Assembly: GCA_001898645.1 (NCBI GenBank)
Contig: MKUQ01000022.1
Location: forward strand, 18,443-82,442
Direction of reading: 5' to 3'
From: Burkholderiales bacterium 70-64
Lineage (GTDB): Bacteria; Pseudomonadota; Gammaproteobacteria; Burkholderiales; Burkholderiaceae_E
Length of the DNA: 64,000 nucleotides
Each line of letters begins with the position of its first letter. The first letter of the stretch is position 1. The position numbers and the translations under genes are program-made. The notes under the pieces were generated by a model. That model was not told the origin of the DNA and ran no database searches. It was given only the letters and a program-made list of their open reading frames with translations. Positions 25,599 to 36,321 of this stretch are shown piece after piece.

Positions 25599-26687
25599 AT
25601 GAACCTGGACGCGGGCCCCGGCACGGGCGGCGAGGCGCTCGACCCGTCCGCTCCCGTGCGCGGCCTCGGCCGCGAGGACGACGACATCGGCCGCCCGCCC
25701 GCCGTCTCGCCCCGGGTCGCCGGGCGGGCGGTGCAATGGCTGCTGCGGCTGCAGTCAGCAGCCCCCGGCGCGAGCGCCGAGGCCACCCGCCGCGCTCTCC
25801 AGGAATGGCGAGGCCGGCATCCCGATCACGAGCGCGCATGGCAGCGCATCGAGGCCGTCAACGGCCGGCTGCGCGGCATGGCCTCGCCGCTCGCCTCGGC
25901 CGTCGCGCACGCCGCCCTGGCGCCGCGGCGTTCGACGCGGCGCCGTGCCGCCCTCAAGACCCTGGCCATCGCGCTGTTCGCCGGCGGTTCCGCCTGGGTG
26001 GCGCGGGAAGAAGCCCCCTGGCGCGAATGGCTGGCCGACGAGCGTACCGGGACGGGCGAGCGACGCACCGTGACGCTGCCCGACGGCACCACGGCGGCGC
26101 TGAACACCCGCAGCGCCATCGACGTGCGCTTCACGGCCTCCGAGCGGCGGGTGCGCCTGCTGGCCGGCGAGATCCTGGTCACGACGGGAAGAGACGAGGG
26201 TGCCGCCGCGCGCCCCTTCGTGCTCGAGACTGCCCAGGGCGAGCTGCGGCCCCTGGGCACCCGCTTCGCCGTGCGCCAGTACGCCGATGCCTGCCGCGTG
26301 CAGGTGTACGAAGGCGCGGTCGCCGTCCGCCGGCGTGACGGGGCAGGACGGGAATACGTGCTGCGCGCGGGCGAGCAGCTGCGCTTCACCCGCGGCGCCG
26401 TCGGCGATGCCGCGCCCGCGGACGATGCCGACGCCGCCTGGGCGGACGACATGCTCGTCGCCGGCGGCATGCGGCTGGACGAGTTTCTCGCCGAGCTCGG
26501 CCGCCACCGTCCGGGCCGCGTGAGCTGCGACCCGGCGGTCGCCGACCTGCGCGTCTCCGGCACCTACCCGCTGGCCGACACCGACCGCATCCTCGCGGCG
26601 CTGCGCTCCACGCTGCCGGTGGAGATCCGCTTCCTCACCCGCTACTGGGTGACGGTCGGGCCGGCTTCGACTCCGACAGGCTCCTAG
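25599..26687 (+). CDS. FecR-family anti-sigma/sigma regulator
   Basis: This 362-residue inner-membrane protein has a cytoplasmic N-terminal region with the DUF4880-like block (AVQWLLRLQS and W-x3-HPDHERAW), one membrane helix (about 119-135) and a periplasmic FecR domain starting near TVTLPDGTTAALNTRS. It links the outer-membrane receptor to the upstream sigma factor (13-bp gap). Confidence 0.9.
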   Translation: MNLDAGPGTGGEALDPSAPVRGLGREDDDIGRPPAVSPRVAGRAVQWLLRLQSAAPGASAEATRRALQEWRGRHPDHERAWQRIEAVNGRLRGMASPLASAVAHAALAPRRSTRRRAALKTLAIALFAGGSAWVAREEAPWREWLADERTGTGERRTVTLPDGTTAALNTRSAIDVRFTASERRVRLLAGEILVTTGRDEGAAARPFVLETAQGELRPLGTRFAVRQYADACRVQVYEGAVAVRRRDGAGREYVLRAGEQLRFTRGAVGDAAPADDADAAWADDMLVAGGMRLDEFLAELGRHRPGRVSCDPAVADLRVSGTYPLADTDRILAALRSTLPVEIRFLTRYWVTVGPASTPTGS

Positions 26688-26797
26688 CCGTTCGCATGCA
26701 GCCCCGCCGTTCGCCGGCAGGGTGGTCCGTTTTCGATTCTCGCGGGACAAGGGAGGTAGGCAGCACTCATCTCCAATCAGCCGGCGAGGAATCGAAC

Positions 26798-29362
26798 ATG
26801 GGGCAGGACGGCAGGATACGCATCGACACCGGAACGCCCGCGCGAGGCAGCGCGGGCGAGGGGCGCGGGAGGCCATCCCGCCGGAGCCTCTCCGACGGCA
26901 CACGGGCGCGTGCCCTGGGACGTGCCTGCGCCGCATCGGCGCTGCTCGCAGCGGTCGCCGCGCCCGCCCTGGTGCCGGCTCCGGCCGTTGCTGCCGAAGC
27001 GGTCGCGCCGGCCCCGGCTGCCCGCAGGACCTACGACATCCCCGCCGGTCCGCTGGAAGCGACCCTCAACCGCTTCGGGCGCGAAGCGGGCATCCTGCTC
27101 TCCTTTCCCACCCGCATGGCCGCCGGCCTGCGCAGCCGCGGCCTGAGCGGCAGCTACGGCGTGCAGGAGGCCCTGTCCCGGCTGCTGGAGGGTACCGGCC
27201 TGGCCGCCGTGGCGCAGGCCGACGGCAGCTATACCCTGATCGAGCAGCCGCAGCCCGCGCCGGCCGCGAAGCCCGCCGCGGCGGAGAGGGAGACGACGCT
27301 GCCGCCGGTGCGGGCCACCGCCACGGTGCAGCGGGAGACCGCCACCGGGCACGTGAGCGGGTACGTCGCCAAGCGCAGCGCGACCGGCATCAAGACCGAC
27401 ACGCCGATCATCGAGATCCCGCAGTCGATCTCGGTCATCACCGCCGACGAGCTGGAGGCGCGCGCGGTCGGCAACGCAAAGGAAGCGGTGGGCTACACGG
27501 CGGGGGTCACGCCCTCGGCTTCCTTCGACCTGCGCGAGGACCTGATGACCTTCCGCGGCTTCCCGTTCGACTGGGCCTCGTTCTATCTCGACGGCCTGGC
27601 CATGCCCTCGACCACCTATGCCATCAGCACCGGCGAGCCCTACGGGATGGAGCGCATCGAGATCCTGCGCGGCCCCTCGTCGATGCTCTACGGCCAGAAC
27701 TCGGCCGGCGGCATCCTCGACATGGTGAGCAAGCGGCCCCCGGACCTGCCGCTGCGCGAGCTGCAGGTGCAGCTCGGCTCGCATGGCCGGCGCCAGCTCG
27801 GCCTCGATGTCGGCGGCCCGCTGGGTGCCGGCGGCGAGTGGTCCTACCGCCTCACCGGCCTGGTGCGCAGGAGCGACACCGAGGTCGATTTCGTCGAGGA
27901 CAACCGCATCTACCTCGCGCCGGCCCTGACCTGGAAGCCTTCCGCGGCGACCTCGCTGACGCTGCTGGCCAACGCCATGGACGACGACCTCGGCCACAGC
28001 GGCGGCACGGCGGCCTTCCTGCCCGCCTCGGGCATCGCGCTGCCGAACCCGAACGGGCGGATCGCACGCAACACCTACGGCGGGGAGCCCGGCTTCGACT
28101 TCTACAAGAAGAAGCAGCGCTCGGTCGGCTACGAGTTCCAGCACCGCTTCGACGACACCTGGCAGTTCACCCAGACGCTGCGCTGGCGCAAGGTGGAGGT
28201 GGATTACCAGACCGCCTACGGCCTGGGCCTGTCGCCCGCCGATCCCGCGCAGCGCACCCTCGATCGCGGCGCCTTCGGCTCGTTCGGCAGCACCGAGGCG
28301 CTGGCGCTCGACACGCGGCTGCAGGCCGCGTGGCGCGCCGGCGCAACCGAGCACACCAGCCTGCTCGGCGTGGACTACCGCCGCACGAAGCTGGACGAAG
28401 TGCGCTACTTCGACTTCAACGCGCCGGGCATCGACATCTTCGCTCCGGTGTACGGCGCGCCTTTCGCGCTGCCCGCCACGCCGGACACCGACCAGGCCAT
28501 CGCGATGCGCCAGCTCGGCTTCTACGCCCAGGACCAGATGAAGTTCGCCGGGCGCTGGCTGCTGACACTGGGCACGCGCTGGGATACCGCCCGCCAGGAG
28601 ACCGAGGACCGCCTCACGCCCGCCGTGGCCTCCCTGTCGGAGGACAAGCTGACCGGCCGCGTCGGCCTCACCTATTTGCTCGACAACGGCGCGGCGCCCT
28701 ACGCGAGCATCGCCACGTCGTTCACGCCGACGCTGGACCCGAACTTCTATGGGTCTCCCTTCAAGGCGCGCACCGGCAGGCAGTACGAAGTCGGCGTGAA
28801 GTACCAGCCGCCGGGCAGCAACAGCCTGTACACCGCGGCGGTGTTCGACCTCACGCAGCGCAACGTGCTCACCGCCGATCCCGACCAGATCAACCACCCG
28901 TTCGGCCAGGTGCAGACGGGCGAGTACCGCTCGCGCGGGCTGGAGCTGGAGGCCCGCACGCAGCTCACCCGGTCGCTCGGCATGATCGGGGCCTACACCT
29001 ACCTCGATGCCGAGGTCACCAGGAGCAACGACGGCAACGTCGGCAACACGCCCAAGGGCATCCCGCGCCACACCGTCTCGCTGTGGCTGGAGTACCGGGC
29101 CCGCCAGGGCAGCCTGAGCGGCCTGGGCGCGGGGCTGGGAGTGCGCTACGTGGACGAACGCCCGAGCGCCGATACTCCCGGCTTCTACATGCTGCCCGCG
29201 TTCGCGGTGCTGGATGCGGCGCTCAGCTACGATCTCGGTGCCTGGCGCTTCGCGCTCAACGTCGCCAACCTGACCGACAAGGTCATCTACGACTGCTGGT
29301 ACGAACGCTGCTGGTACGGCCCCGGACGCAGCGTGCGTGCAACCGCGACGATACGCTGGTAA
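26798..29362 (+). CDS. TonB-dependent siderophore receptor with signalling domain
   Basis: This 854-residue precursor has a long signal region, an STN signalling domain (RTYDIPAGPLEATLNRFGRE through SYTLIEQ), a plug domain starting near IEIPQSISVITADELEARAV and a 22-strand-type barrel ending in TATIRW. The STN domain places it in the FecA/FpvA signalling class, which matches the upstream sigma-FecR pair. The end block CWYERCWYGPGRSV is seen in hydroxamate-siderophore receptors such as FoxA. The ligand is not certain. Confidence 0.92.
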   Translation: MGQDGRIRIDTGTPARGSAGEGRGRPSRRSLSDGTRARALGRACAASALLAAVAAPALVPAPAVAAEAVAPAPAARRTYDIPAGPLEATLNRFGREAGILLSFPTRMAAGLRSRGLSGSYGVQEALSRLLEGTGLAAVAQADGSYTLIEQPQPAPAAKPAAAERETTLPPVRATATVQRETATGHVSGYVAKRSATGIKTDTPIIEIPQSISVITADELEARAVGNAKEAVGYTAGVTPSASFDLREDLMTFRGFPFDWASFYLDGLAMPSTTYAISTGEPYGMERIEILRGPSSMLYGQNSAGGILDMVSKRPPDLPLRELQVQLGSHGRRQLGLDVGGPLGAGGEWSYRLTGLVRRSDTEVDFVEDNRIYLAPALTWKPSAATSLTLLANAMDDDLGHSGGTAAFLPASGIALPNPNGRIARNTYGGEPGFDFYKKKQRSVGYEFQHRFDDTWQFTQTLRWRKVEVDYQTAYGLGLSPADPAQRTLDRGAFGSFGSTEALALDTRLQAAWRAGATEHTSLLGVDYRRTKLDEVRYFDFNAPGIDIFAPVYGAPFALPATPDTDQAIAMRQLGFYAQDQMKFAGRWLLTLGTRWDTARQETEDRLTPAVASLSEDKLTGRVGLTYLLDNGAAPYASIATSFTPTLDPNFYGSPFKARTGRQYEVGVKYQPPGSNSLYTAAVFDLTQRNVLTADPDQINHPFGQVQTGEYRSRGLELEARTQLTRSLGMIGAYTYLDAEVTRSNDGNVGNTPKGIPRHTVSLWLEYRARQGSLSGLGAGLGVRYVDERPSADTPGFYMLPAFAVLDAALSYDLGAWRFALNVANLTDKVIYDCWYERCWYGPGRSVRATATIRW

Positions 29363-29380
29363 TGAGAACTATTATCATCT
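29359..29380. promoter_or_regulatory. Fur-like box after the receptor gene
   Basis: TAATGAGAACTATTATCAT is close to the Fur consensus. It overlaps the receptor stop and lies 46 bp before the ATG at 29426, so it probably controls the small gene that follows. Confidence 0.65.
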
Positions 29381-29425
29381 ATGATGGGGGTTGCACGACT
29401 CGAAACCGGCGTTGCCGTCCCGATC

Positions 29426-29779
29426 ATGAGCACCGTCCCCCAGGATTTCGAGAGTCTGGCGCACGAGCATCGCGCATTGCTGCGCCACTACGGCCAGGTC
29501 CAGACGCATTGCAGCCGGCTGGTGAGGGCGCAGGCCGCCGAGATCGAGGCCCTGCGGATGCAGGTGATGCACCTGCGCGCAGCGGTGATCATGCGCGACA
29601 CCCTGCTCGCCTGGGCCCGTGAGGACGCCGCCGCGCTGTGTGCCGGCGACCGCGCGCCATCGCCGTCCAGGCAGGCCGCGCTGGTACGGCGCATCGGCAT
29701 GCTGCGAATGCGCCTGCGCGGCCTGATGCACCGGCGAACGCATTGGCAGCGCCACCCGGTCTCGCGCACGAGCATCTGA
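29426..29779 (+). CDS. Small conserved hypothetical, iron-regulated
   Basis: This 117-residue soluble protein begins MSTVPQDFESLAHEHRALLR and is largely helical (AAEIEALRMQVMHLRAAVIM), suggesting a coiled coil. The C-terminus is Arg-rich. I do not recognise a named family. A preceding Fur-like box and the receptor operon suggest expression in iron limitation. An ATG at 29381 would add 15 residues but directly abuts the Fur box, so 29426 is preferred. Confidence 0.6.
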   Translation: MSTVPQDFESLAHEHRALLRHYGQVQTHCSRLVRAQAAEIEALRMQVMHLRAAVIMRDTLLAWAREDAAALCAGDRAPSPSRQAALVRRIGMLRMRLRGLMHRRTHWQRHPVSRTSI

Positions 29780-30355
<576 letters not shown>

Positions 30356-30422
30356 CCCCAGCCCCCCAGCCTACGTACGACCCCCGGCCGGCGGATGCGC
30401 ACGCCGGCCCGGCAAGGCATCA

Positions 30423-30543
30423 GAACGTGTGAAGGAATCGTAGCGAGCGGTTCGAGGTCGCGCCGAGAAGCGCAGCCGTACCAGGGTACGGCGAGCATCG
30501 CAGGCGCGAGATCGGACCGCGCAGTAGATTCCTGCGCACGTTC
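30423..30543. repeat. 121-bp long inverted repeat between convergent genes
   Basis: The two halves, starting GAACGTGTGAAGGAATC on one strand and GAACGTGCGCAGGAATC on the other, pair over about 58 bases with scattered mismatches and a CAGG turn. The region fills most of the space between the tadA and parvulin stops. Similar elements recur in Burkholderiales intergenic DNA, as far as I recall. It can act as a bidirectional terminator, and may belong to a dispersed repeat family. Confidence 0.75.
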
Positions 30544-31334
30544 TATTCGATCTTGGCCTTGGCGCGCAGGTCCTGCTGCAGCTGCTGCACGCGGCGGCGC
30601 TCCAGCTCCTGCTTGATCTGCGGGCGCACCTGCTCGAGCGGCGGAGGCGCGGCCTCGCGCACGTCGTCGAGCCGGATGACGTGGTAGCCGAACTGGGTCT
30701 TGACCGGGGTGTCGGTGACCTTGCCCTTGTCGAGCTTGACCAGCGCGTCGGAGAACTCCTTCACGAAGGTCTGCGGCGTGTTCCAGTCGAGGTCGCCGCC
30801 GGACTTGGCCGAGCCGGTGTCCTTGGATTTCTTGGCCAGCTCCTCGAACTTCGCGCCCTTCTTCAGCTGCTCGATGATCTGCTTGGCCTCGGCCTCGCTG
30901 TCGACCAGGATGTGGCGGGCGCGGTATTCCTTGTCGCCGACCTGCTTGCGCAGCTGGTCGTATTCGGCCTTGATCTCGTCGTCGGTGACCGGATGGGTCT
31001 TGAGGTAGTCGCGGATCAGCGCGCGGATCATGATCGTCTGGCGATCGTTCTCGAGCTCGCGCTGCACTTCGCTGTTGCGCGCCAGGCCCTTCTTCTCGGC
31101 TTCCTGGGAGAACAGCTCGCGCGCGATGAGCTCGTCGCGCACGGCGGCGCGCAGCTCCGGGGTGTCGGGCCGCCCCTGGGCGACCAGCGCCTGGACGAAG
31201 TCGTCGACCTTCTGCTTGGAGATCGGCTTGTTGTTGACGACCGCGGCGTTCTGCGCGAATGCGAGCGCGGCCATCGGCAACAGGGCGACGGCCGCGAGCT
31301 TAGCCAGCCGCAGCGGCAGGGGGTGATGCAGCAT
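30543..31334 (-). CDS. Periplasmic peptidyl-prolyl isomerase, parvulin type
   Basis: This 263-residue protein starts at ATG 31334 with a signal peptide (LAKLAAVALLPMAALAFA), a SurA-like N-terminal helical region and one parvulin domain (RARHILVDSEAEAKQIIEQL ... FGYHVIRLDD). It assists folding of outer-membrane proteins. It is followed by the long inverted repeat and preceded by bolA and yciB, an arrangement common in betaproteobacteria. Confidence 0.92.
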   Translation of the reverse strand: MLHHPLPLRLAKLAAVALLPMAALAFAQNAAVVNNKPISKQKVDDFVQALVAQGRPDTPELRAAVRDELIARELFSQEAEKKGLARNSEVQRELENDRQTIMIRALIRDYLKTHPVTDDEIKAEYDQLRKQVGDKEYRARHILVDSEAEAKQIIEQLKKGAKFEELAKKSKDTGSAKSGGDLDWNTPQTFVKEFSDALVKLDKGKVTDTPVKTQFGYHVIRLDDVREAAPPPLEQVRPQIKQELERRRVQQLQQDLRAKAKIE

Positions 31335-31390
31335 GGTAGGAGATCCTCGTGACAAACGTGGGATGACCCTGCAAACGAACGCAAACCGCA

Positions 31391-31669
31391 TCAGGTGGAG
31401 ACTTCGGCCGGCGTGCGGGCCTCGATCGCAAGCGCGTGGACGCGCTGGGGCATCCAGTCGAGCACGGCATCATACACGAGCCGGTGTCGGGCCAAGGTGC
31501 CGAGGCCGGCAAAGCGCTCGCTGACCAGCCTGACGCTGTAGTGGCCGGCGCCGCCGGCCGCGCCGGCGTGTCCGGCGTGGCGCGCGCTGTCGTCCTCGAC
31601 CTCGATGCGGGCGCCGGGAAAATGCTCGGCCAGGCGCGCACGCAGCGTCTCGGCGTCCGGGCGCGTCAT
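31391..31669 (-). CDS. bolA: BolA-family protein
   Basis: This 92-residue protein has the BolA fold (YSVRLVSERFAGLGTLARHR then LVYDAVL and HALAIEA). BolA proteins partner with glutaredoxins in iron-sulfur trafficking and influence shape genes. Its ATG overlaps the yciB stop (TGATG), so the two are translationally coupled. Confidence 0.93.
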   Translation of the reverse strand: MTRPDAETLRARLAEHFPGARIEVEDDSARHAGHAGAAGGAGHYSVRLVSERFAGLGTLARHRLVYDAVLDWMPQRVHALAIEARTPAEVST

Positions 31670-32202
31670 CAGTTGTCCTCCTGCACGTGGCGCCCGACGT
31701 AGAACGCCTGCGCGAACACGAACACGATGGTCAGGCCCATGGTCCCGAACAGCTTGAAGTTGACCCAGGTGTCGGTGGAGAAGCGATAGGCCACGAGCAG
31801 GTTCAGCGCCGCCATCGCCACGAAGAACAGCGCCCAGGCGACGTTCAGGCGCTGCCACACCGGCTCGGGCAGCGCGAGCTGCTTGCCCATCATGCTCTTG
31901 ATGAGGTTGCGCCCGAACAGCGCGCGGCTGGCCGCCAGCACCGCCGCGAACAGCCCGTAGAGCACGGTCGGCTTCCACTTGATGAAGGTCTCGTCGTGAA
32001 AGAGCAGCGTCATGCCGCCGAACACGACGATGATGCCCAGGCTCGCCCACTGCATGCCCTCGATCGGCCGGCGCATCGCCTTCAGCCAGGCGATCTGCAC
32101 CACGCTGGCGACGATCGCCACGCCGGTGGCGACGTAGATGTCGGCCAGCTTGAAGGCGATGAAGAAGAGGATGATGGGGAAGAGATCGAAGAGCAGCTTC
32201 AT
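31669..32202 (-). CDS. yciB: Septation protein A / YciB family inner-membrane protein
   Basis: This 177-residue protein with five hydrophobic helices begins [14 protein letters not shown], the YciB signature, and keeps the [10 protein letters not shown] and [13 protein letters not shown] blocks. YciB/IspA influences cell division and envelope synthesis. First gene of yciB-bolA-ppi. Confidence 0.95.
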   Translation of the reverse strand: MKLLFDLFPIILFFIAFKLADIYVATGVAIVASVVQIAWLKAMRRPIEGMQWASLGIIVVFGGMTLLFHDETFIKWKPTVLYGLFAAVLAASRALFGRNLIKSMMGKQLALPEPVWQRLNVAWALFFVAMAALNLLVAYRFSTDTWVNFKLFGTMGLTIVFVFAQAFYVGRHVQEDN

Positions 32203-32252
32203 GCCGTCAGTATAAAATGGCAGGTTTGATTCTGCCGATCCAGGAGCTCCCG

Positions 32253-32381
32253 ATGGCCGACCGTACCCGCAACCGCCGCAACACCCTCGAGCGCCGCTGC
32301 CTGCCCAAGCTGCTCAAGCGGCTGTTCAACGGGGCGCCGCGCTCGGTGTTCCGGATGCTCGAGAAAGTCAAGAAGGCCTGA
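32253..32381 (+). CDS. 42-residue basic protein, probably missed by routine gene calling
   Basis: Reads [20 protein letters not shown], then [22 protein letters not shown] and a stop. GGAG lies 7 nt before the ATG, and TATAAA is about 40 nt upstream. It has about 14 Arg/Lys, one Cys and no membrane segment, so nucleic acid binding is possible. It is divergent from yciB by 50 bp. I do not know a family name or function. Confidence 0.6.
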   Translation: MADRTRNRRNTLERRCLPKLLKRLFNGAPRSVFRMLEKVKKA

Positions 32382-32399
32382 TCCGCCGGCTGCCGCGGC

Positions 32400-32825
32400 T
32401 CAGGATGCCGGCTCCCCGGCCGGCGGCTGCGCTTCCGGCTCGAAGCGCAGCGAGGCGGAGTTGATGCAGTAGCGCAGCCCGGTGGGGGCCGGGCCGTCGT
32501 CGAAGACATGCCCGAGGTGGGCGTCGCAGGCCGCGCACACCGCCTCGATGCGCTCCATGCCCAGGCTCGTGTCGTGGCGGCGCGCGATGCGCGCGTCGTC
32601 GATCGGCTGCCACCAGCTCGGCCAGCCGCTTCCCGAATCGTATTTCTCGCCCGAGGCGAACAGCGGCGTGCCGCAGCACACGCACAGGTAGCGCCCGCGT
32701 TCGTGGTGGTCCCAGTAGCGGCCGGTGAAGGCGCGCTCGGTGGCGCCCTGGCGGGCGACGCGGTATTCCATGTCCGAGAGCTGTGCGCGCCACTCGGCGT
32801 CGGTCTTGCGCAGGGGGGAAGTCAT
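32400..32825 (-). CDS. msrB: Peptide methionine (R)-S-oxide reductase
   Basis: This 141-residue enzyme has zinc cysteines C48/C51 and C97/C100, the catalytic Cys120 in RYCINSASL, and the motifs SGSGWPSW and [10 protein letters not shown]. It repairs methionine-R-sulfoxide. ATG 32825 overlaps the stop of the upstream selO gene, so the two oxidative-stress genes are coupled. Confidence 0.96.
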   Translation of the reverse strand: MTSPLRKTDAEWRAQLSDMEYRVARQGATERAFTGRYWDHHERGRYLCVCCGTPLFASGEKYDSGSGWPSWWQPIDDARIARRHDTSLGMERIEAVCAACDAHLGHVFDDGPAPTGLRYCINSASLRFEPEAQPPAGEPAS

Positions 32826-34438
32826 GATGAGCAGCTCACTTGCAGGCCCGAGGCCCAGTCCGGCGGCAGCGCCGCATAGGCCTCGTGCCCGGGTTGTTCG
32901 TCGTAGGGACGTTGCAGAACCTTCAGCAGCCGCGCGACCTCGGAGTCGTCGCCTTCGCGCGCCCGGCGGATGGCGATCTCGGCGAGGTGGTTGCGCAGCA
33001 CGTATTTGGGGTTGACGCGATCCATCGCGGCCGCCCGCTCGGCGTCGCCGCGAGCCTCGAGGGCCAGGCGGCGCCGGTAGCGCGCGAGCCAGGCGTCGAG
33101 CGCCGCGCGGTCGATGGCGAGGTCGCGGCACGGCCCGGCGCCGTCATCCGCGCCATCGACAGCAGTGTTGCCTGCGGCGTCGTGCCCGGCATCGGCGGCG
33201 CCCGCGCGCACCCGCGAGAGCCGCCGGAAGAACAGCGTGAAGTCGATCCGGTCGGCCTGCAGCCGCTCGAACAGCGCCTCGATCAGGGCGTGGTCGTCGG
33301 GATGCGCCTGCGCCAGGCCGAGCTTGGCGCGCAGCGCCGCCCGGTGGGCGGCATCGAACGCCGCGCCCCACCGGGTGAGCACGGCTTTCGCGTCGTCCGG
33401 GCCGTGGCCGCGGGCAGCCACCAGCGGCATCAGCGCCTGGGCCAGGCACCAGCAGTTCCACTCGGCGATGCGCGGCTGCATGGCGTAGCTGTAGCGGCCG
33501 CTGTCGTCGGAATGGTTGCAGACGTGGCCGGCATCGAACGCATCGAGGAAGCCGAACGGGCCGTAGTCGATGGTCAGCCCGAGGATCGACATGTTGTCGG
33601 TGTTCATCACCCCGTGACAGAAGCCGACCGCCTGCCAGCGGGCGACCAGGCTTGCCGTGCGCCGCAGCACCTCGCCGAGCAGGGCGAGATAGGGGTCGGC
33701 CTCGCGCGCCAGCTCGGGGTAGAACCTGGCGATCACGTAGTCGGCCAGCTGCTGCAGGTGCGCGGCGTCGCCTGCGGCATAGAAGTGCTCGAAGGAACCG
33801 AAGCGCACGAAGCTGGGCGACAGCCGGGTGACCACCGCGGCGCTCTCGACCGACTCGCGCACCACCGGCAGATCGGAGGCCACGATGGCCAGCGCGCGGG
33901 TGGTGGGGATGCCCAGCGCTGCCATCGCTTCGGAGCACAGGAACTCGCGAATCGACGAGCGCAGCACGGCACGGCCGTCGGCGCCGCGCGAATAGGGGGT
34001 GCGCCCGGAACCCTTGAGCTGGATCTCCCAGCTGCCCTCGGGCCCGGCCACCTCGCCCAGCAGCAGCGCCCGCCCGTCGCCCAGGCGGCCGGCCCATACG
34101 CCGAACTGGTGGCCGGCATAGACCGCCGCCAGCGGCTCGGCGCCCTCCGGCACGCGGTTGCCGGCGAACACCTCGGCGAACTCGGGCTCGGCGGCCCGCT
34201 GCGCGGCGAGCCCGAGCAGGCGTGCGGCATCGGCGGACACCGCGACGGTGCGCGGGCGGGGCAGGGGCGCGGCGGCCAGCCGCGTATGGAATGCCTCCGG
34301 CAGCCGCGCGTAGCTGTTGTCGAAGCGCAGCTCGGGCCAGCGCACCGGCCCGCCGGGCGGGGCGTCCTCCCCGGCGCGGGCGGGCGTGGCCGCCCGCGCG
34401 GTGGATGCGGGTCCGTCATCGTCGATCATGCCGTCCAT
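32822..34438 (-). CDS. selO: Protein adenylyltransferase SelO
   Basis: This 538-residue protein of the YdiU/SelO pseudokinase family keeps [42 protein letters not shown] and [14 protein letters not shown] [13 protein letters not shown]. The C-terminus ends in SCSS, where the Cys stands for the selenocysteine of eukaryotic SelO. It AMPylates target proteins under oxidative stress. ATG 34438 is preferred; ATGs at 34468 and 34429 are also in frame. Confidence 0.93.
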   Translation of the reverse strand: MDGMIDDDGPASTARAATPARAGEDAPPGGPVRWPELRFDNSYARLPEAFHTRLAAAPLPRPRTVAVSADAARLLGLAAQRAAEPEFAEVFAGNRVPEGAEPLAAVYAGHQFGVWAGRLGDGRALLLGEVAGPEGSWEIQLKGSGRTPYSRGADGRAVLRSSIREFLCSEAMAALGIPTTRALAIVASDLPVVRESVESAAVVTRLSPSFVRFGSFEHFYAAGDAAHLQQLADYVIARFYPELAREADPYLALLGEVLRRTASLVARWQAVGFCHGVMNTDNMSILGLTIDYGPFGFLDAFDAGHVCNHSDDSGRYSYAMQPRIAEWNCWCLAQALMPLVAARGHGPDDAKAVLTRWGAAFDAAHRAALRAKLGLAQAHPDDHALIEALFERLQADRIDFTLFFRRLSRVRAGAADAGHDAAGNTAVDGADDGAGPCRDLAIDRAALDAWLARYRRRLALEARGDAERAAAMDRVNPKYVLRNHLAEIAIRRAREGDDSEVARLLKVLQRPYDEQPGHEAYAALPPDWASGLQVSCSS

Positions 34439-34545
34439 TCTATGGGTGCGCGGCGCGGCACCCGCCAACGGCCCCGGGAGCCTGTAGGACTCGATAGAAT
34501 TCCCGCCATCGGGACACCAGTCACCGAACCACGAGGAGACGATCC

Positions 34546-36189
34546 ATGCAGGGACTGATGATGGAGATGCCGCTGCTCGTATCGAGCCTGCTGCACCATG
34601 CCGCGCGCCACCACGGCGACACCGAGATCGTCTCGCGGCGCATCGAGGGCGATATCCATCGCTACACCTACGCCGAGTGCGAGCGGCGCTCGCGCCGCCT
34701 GGCCGACGCCTTCACCCGCCAGGGCGTGGGCATCGGGGAGCGCATCGCCACGCTCGCCTGGAACGGCTACCGCCACATGGAGATGTACTACGCGGTGGGC
34801 GGCATGGGCGCGGTGATCCATACCATCAACCCGCGCCTGCACCCCGAGCAGATCGCCTGGATCGTCAACCACGCCGGCGACACGCACCTGGCCTTCGACC
34901 TCACCTTCCTGCCGATCATCGAGGCGATCGCCGAGCATTGCCCGAACGTCAGGAGCTGGATCGCGATGGTCGACGAGGACCGCCAGCCGGCCTCCGCCAA
35001 GCTGGCCAACCTGGTGAACTACGAGCGCCTGCTCGCCGGCGGCAGCGAGGCGTACCGCTGGCCGGAGCTCGACGAGCGCAGCGCGGTCGGCCTGTGCTAC
35101 ACCTCCGGCACCACCGGCAATCCCAAGGGTGCGATGTACACCCATCGCTCCACCGTGCTGCACGCCTATGGCGCGGCGCTGCCCGACGCCATGGGCGCCT
35201 CGGCGCGCGACTGCATCCTGCCGGTGGTGCCGATGTTCCACGTCAATGCCTGGGGCCTGCCGTACACCTGCCCCCTGGTCGGCGCCAAGATCGTGCTCCC
35301 GGGCGCGCAGCTCGACGGCAAGTCGCTCTACGAGCTGTTCGAGAGCGAAGGCGTGACCTACTCGGCCGGCGTGCCCACGGTGTGGCTCGGGCTGCTGCAG
35401 TACGTCAAGCAGGCCGGCGTGCGCTTCTCGACGTTCAAGCGCACCGTGATCGGCGGCTCGGCCTGCCCGCCGGCCATGATCCGCACCTTCGAGGACGACT
35501 ACGGCGTCGACGTGATCCACGCCTGGGGCATGACCGAGATGTCGCCGCTGGGCACGCTGTGCAGGCTGCAGAACAAGCACCTCGCCCAGCCGCGGGAAGC
35601 CCGGCGCAAGCTGCTCGAGAAGCAGGGGCACGTGGTCTTCGGCGTCGACATGAAGATCGTCGACGACCAGGGCAGCGACCTGGCGTGGGACGGCAAGACC
35701 TTCGGCAACCTGCTGGTGCGCGGCCCCTGGGTGATGCGCGAGTATTTCCGCGGCGAGGGCGGCGACCCCCTGAAGTACGACGCCGACGGCCGCGGCTGGT
35801 TCCCCACCGGCGACGTCGCCACCATCGACGCCGACGGCTACATGCAGATCACCGACCGCAGCAAGGACGTGATCAAGTCGGGCGGCGAGTGGATCAGCTC
35901 CATCGACCTGGAGAACCTGGCGATGGCCCACCCGGCGGTGGCCAACGCCGCGGTGATCGGCGTGGCGCATCCCAAGTGGGACGAGCGGCCGCTGCTGGTG
36001 GTGGTGAAGAAGCCGGGCGCCGAGGTCACCCGGGAAGAGCTGCTCGCGTTCTACGAGGGCAAGATCGCCAAGTGGTGGATGCCCGATGACGTGCAGTTCG
36101 TCGATTCGCTCCCGGTGGGGGCCACCGGCAAGATCCTCAAGACCCGGCTGCGCGAGCAGTTCCACGACTACAGGCTCCCCGGCGTCTGA
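34546..36189 (+). CDS. Long/medium-chain acyl-CoA synthetase, DmdB-like
   Basis: This 547-residue AMP-forming ligase has P-loop [17 protein letters not shown], the core GMTEMSPLG, the hinge [13 protein letters not shown] and the C-terminal catalytic Lys in [11 protein letters not shown]. The layout resembles 3-methylmercaptopropionyl-CoA ligases and fatty-acyl-CoA synthetases. It activates a carboxylic acid to its CoA thioester. A strong terminator hairpin follows, so it is transcribed apart from the transporter operon. Confidence 0.88.
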   Translation: MQGLMMEMPLLVSSLLHHAARHHGDTEIVSRRIEGDIHRYTYAECERRSRRLADAFTRQGVGIGERIATLAWNGYRHMEMYYAVGGMGAVIHTINPRLHPEQIAWIVNHAGDTHLAFDLTFLPIIEAIAEHCPNVRSWIAMVDEDRQPASAKLANLVNYERLLAGGSEAYRWPELDERSAVGLCYTSGTTGNPKGAMYTHRSTVLHAYGAALPDAMGASARDCILPVVPMFHVNAWGLPYTCPLVGAKIVLPGAQLDGKSLYELFESEGVTYSAGVPTVWLGLLQYVKQAGVRFSTFKRTVIGGSACPPAMIRTFEDDYGVDVIHAWGMTEMSPLGTLCRLQNKHLAQPREARRKLLEKQGHVVFGVDMKIVDDQGSDLAWDGKTFGNLLVRGPWVMREYFRGEGGDPLKYDADGRGWFPTGDVATIDADGYMQITDRSKDVIKSGGEWISSIDLENLAMAHPAVANAAVIGVAHPKWDERPLLVVVKKPGAEVTREELLAFYEGKIAKWWMPDDVQFVDSLPVGATGKILKTRLREQFHDYRLPGV

Positions 36190-36199
36190 GCCTGCGCCC

Positions 36200-36224
36200 C
36201 CCCGGGCGACCGCCCGGGGTGTTT
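36200..36224 (+). terminator. Rho-independent terminator after the acyl-CoA ligase
   Basis: CCCCGGGCG-AC-CGCCCGGGG is a perfect 9-bp stem starting 11 bp after the stop, followed by TGTTT. The T-run is short. Confidence 0.7.
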
Positions 36225-36321
36225 CCCGATTGCGGCGGCCGACCGTTCGGTTATGATCCTCGGGCACCCGGCGCCCGAGCGGCACACGATCGGGGCGGCC
36301 GGCCACAACGAGGAGACATCC

